A DNA stretch of 34,124 nucleotides from Gemmatimonadales bacterium (lineage in GTDB: Bacteria; Gemmatimonadota; Gemmatimonadetes; Palauibacterales; Palauibacteraceae), in assembly GCA_030600085.1 (NCBI GenBank), contig JAUVMT010000004.1, positions 1 to 34,124 on the forward strand. The letters run 5' to 3'. Shown here piece by piece: positions 33,907 to 34,124 of the stretch (position 1 is its first letter; each line of letters opens with the position of its first letter). Position numbers and translations under genes: made by a program. The notes below the pieces were generated by a model. That model was not told the origin of the DNA. It worked only from the letters and a program-made list of their open reading frames with translations, and searched no databases.

Positions 33907-34124
33907 ATGCCTGAACTCGACGGACGCATTGCCATCGTGACGGGAGCCGCACGGGGCATCGGTCTCGCGATCGCCGCGGAGCTGACCGAAGGTGGGGCTC
34001 AGGTGGCTATCGTGGACCTTGACGAGGGCGAGGCCGCGAAGGCCTCCGCCGGGATCGGCGGCCCGGAGCTGGGCTTCGCCTGCAACGTGAGCGATCCTGG
34101 CGCGTGCCACGACCTGCTCGGCGA
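33907..34124 (+). CDS. fabG: 3-oxoacyl-ACP reductase FabG (3' end beyond window)
   Basis: Only the first 72 or so residues are visible. They show the N-terminal half of a short-chain dehydrogenase: the NAD(P)-binding glycine motif TGAARGIG at about 14-21, then a strand ending VAIVDLDEGEA and the CNVSD segment that contacts the adenine. The catalytic Ser-Tyr-Lys residues lie beyond the end. The position directly after fabD supports FabG, which reduces 3-oxoacyl-ACP with NADPH in each elongation round. Asp in VDLD at the end of strand 2 would often indicate NAD preference, so another short-chain dehydrogenase is possible. ATG 33907 has GGAAAGGAG upstream. It is 24 bases after the fabD stop. Confidence 0.85.
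   Translation, partial: MPELDGRIAIVTGAARGIGLAIAAELTEGGAQVAIVDLDEGEAAKASAGIGGPELGFACNVSDPGACHDLLG

Overview
The window is a GC-rich, densely packed piece of bacterial chromosome, made of housekeeping metabolism with no sign of mobile DNA. I saw no IS elements, phage genes, tRNA or rRNA genes, CRISPR arrays or attachment sites. The HU protein, the NuoA and NuoF sequences, the fused NuoCD, the Zn-ribbon L32 and the GC-rich codon use make me lean towards Gemmatimonadota or a related environmental phylum. That assignment is inference and cannot be proven without a database search.

Left part (1-10.9 kb), short mixed-strand units. carA (no start codon inside the window), sppA and an HU-family protein run forward. 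They converge on a reverse-strand class I aminotransferase that has a good sigma70-like promoter. A forward block follows: a 104-residue orphan, moaD-moaE-moaA (molybdopterin synthesis, partly coupled by overlapping stops and starts) and a 78-residue helical orphan, closed by an intrinsic terminator. Then come mdh (forward), a pseudo-receiver/HD-GYP protein with degenerate catalytic motifs (reverse), a DUF423 membrane protein (forward), and a reverse pair of alpha/beta hydrolase followed by dcd.

Right part (10.9-34.1 kb), one co-directional run. It opens with a complete 13-gene complex I operon, nuoA-B-CD-E-F-G-H-I-J-K-L-M-N. A candidate promoter precedes nuoA, and just downstream of it lies an 18-bp site resembling the operator of Rex, the NADH/NAD+ sensor. 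A phosphomanno/phosphoglucomutase is coupled to nuoN, followed by carbamate kinase, sucC, sucD and a PTS-EIIA-like/CBS fusion coupled to sucD. Next are ndk and the classic yceD-rpmF-plsX-fabD-fabG cluster, in which fabH is absent and fabG runs off the window edge.

Functionally, mdh and sucCD supply the TCA cycle and substrate-level phosphorylation, and complex I reoxidises the NADH. arcC and ndk handle phosphoryl transfer to and from nucleotides, and plsX/fabD/fabG start phospholipid and fatty-acid synthesis.

I did not find a convincing undescribed system. The points most worth checking are the Rex-like operator before nuoA, the degenerate HD-GYP protein, the EIIA-CBS fusion tied to sucD, and the shortened NuoG and extended NuoH subunits. 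No intergenic stretch exceeds 300 bases. The longest (8761-9015) holds a divergent control region with a strong inverted repeat.
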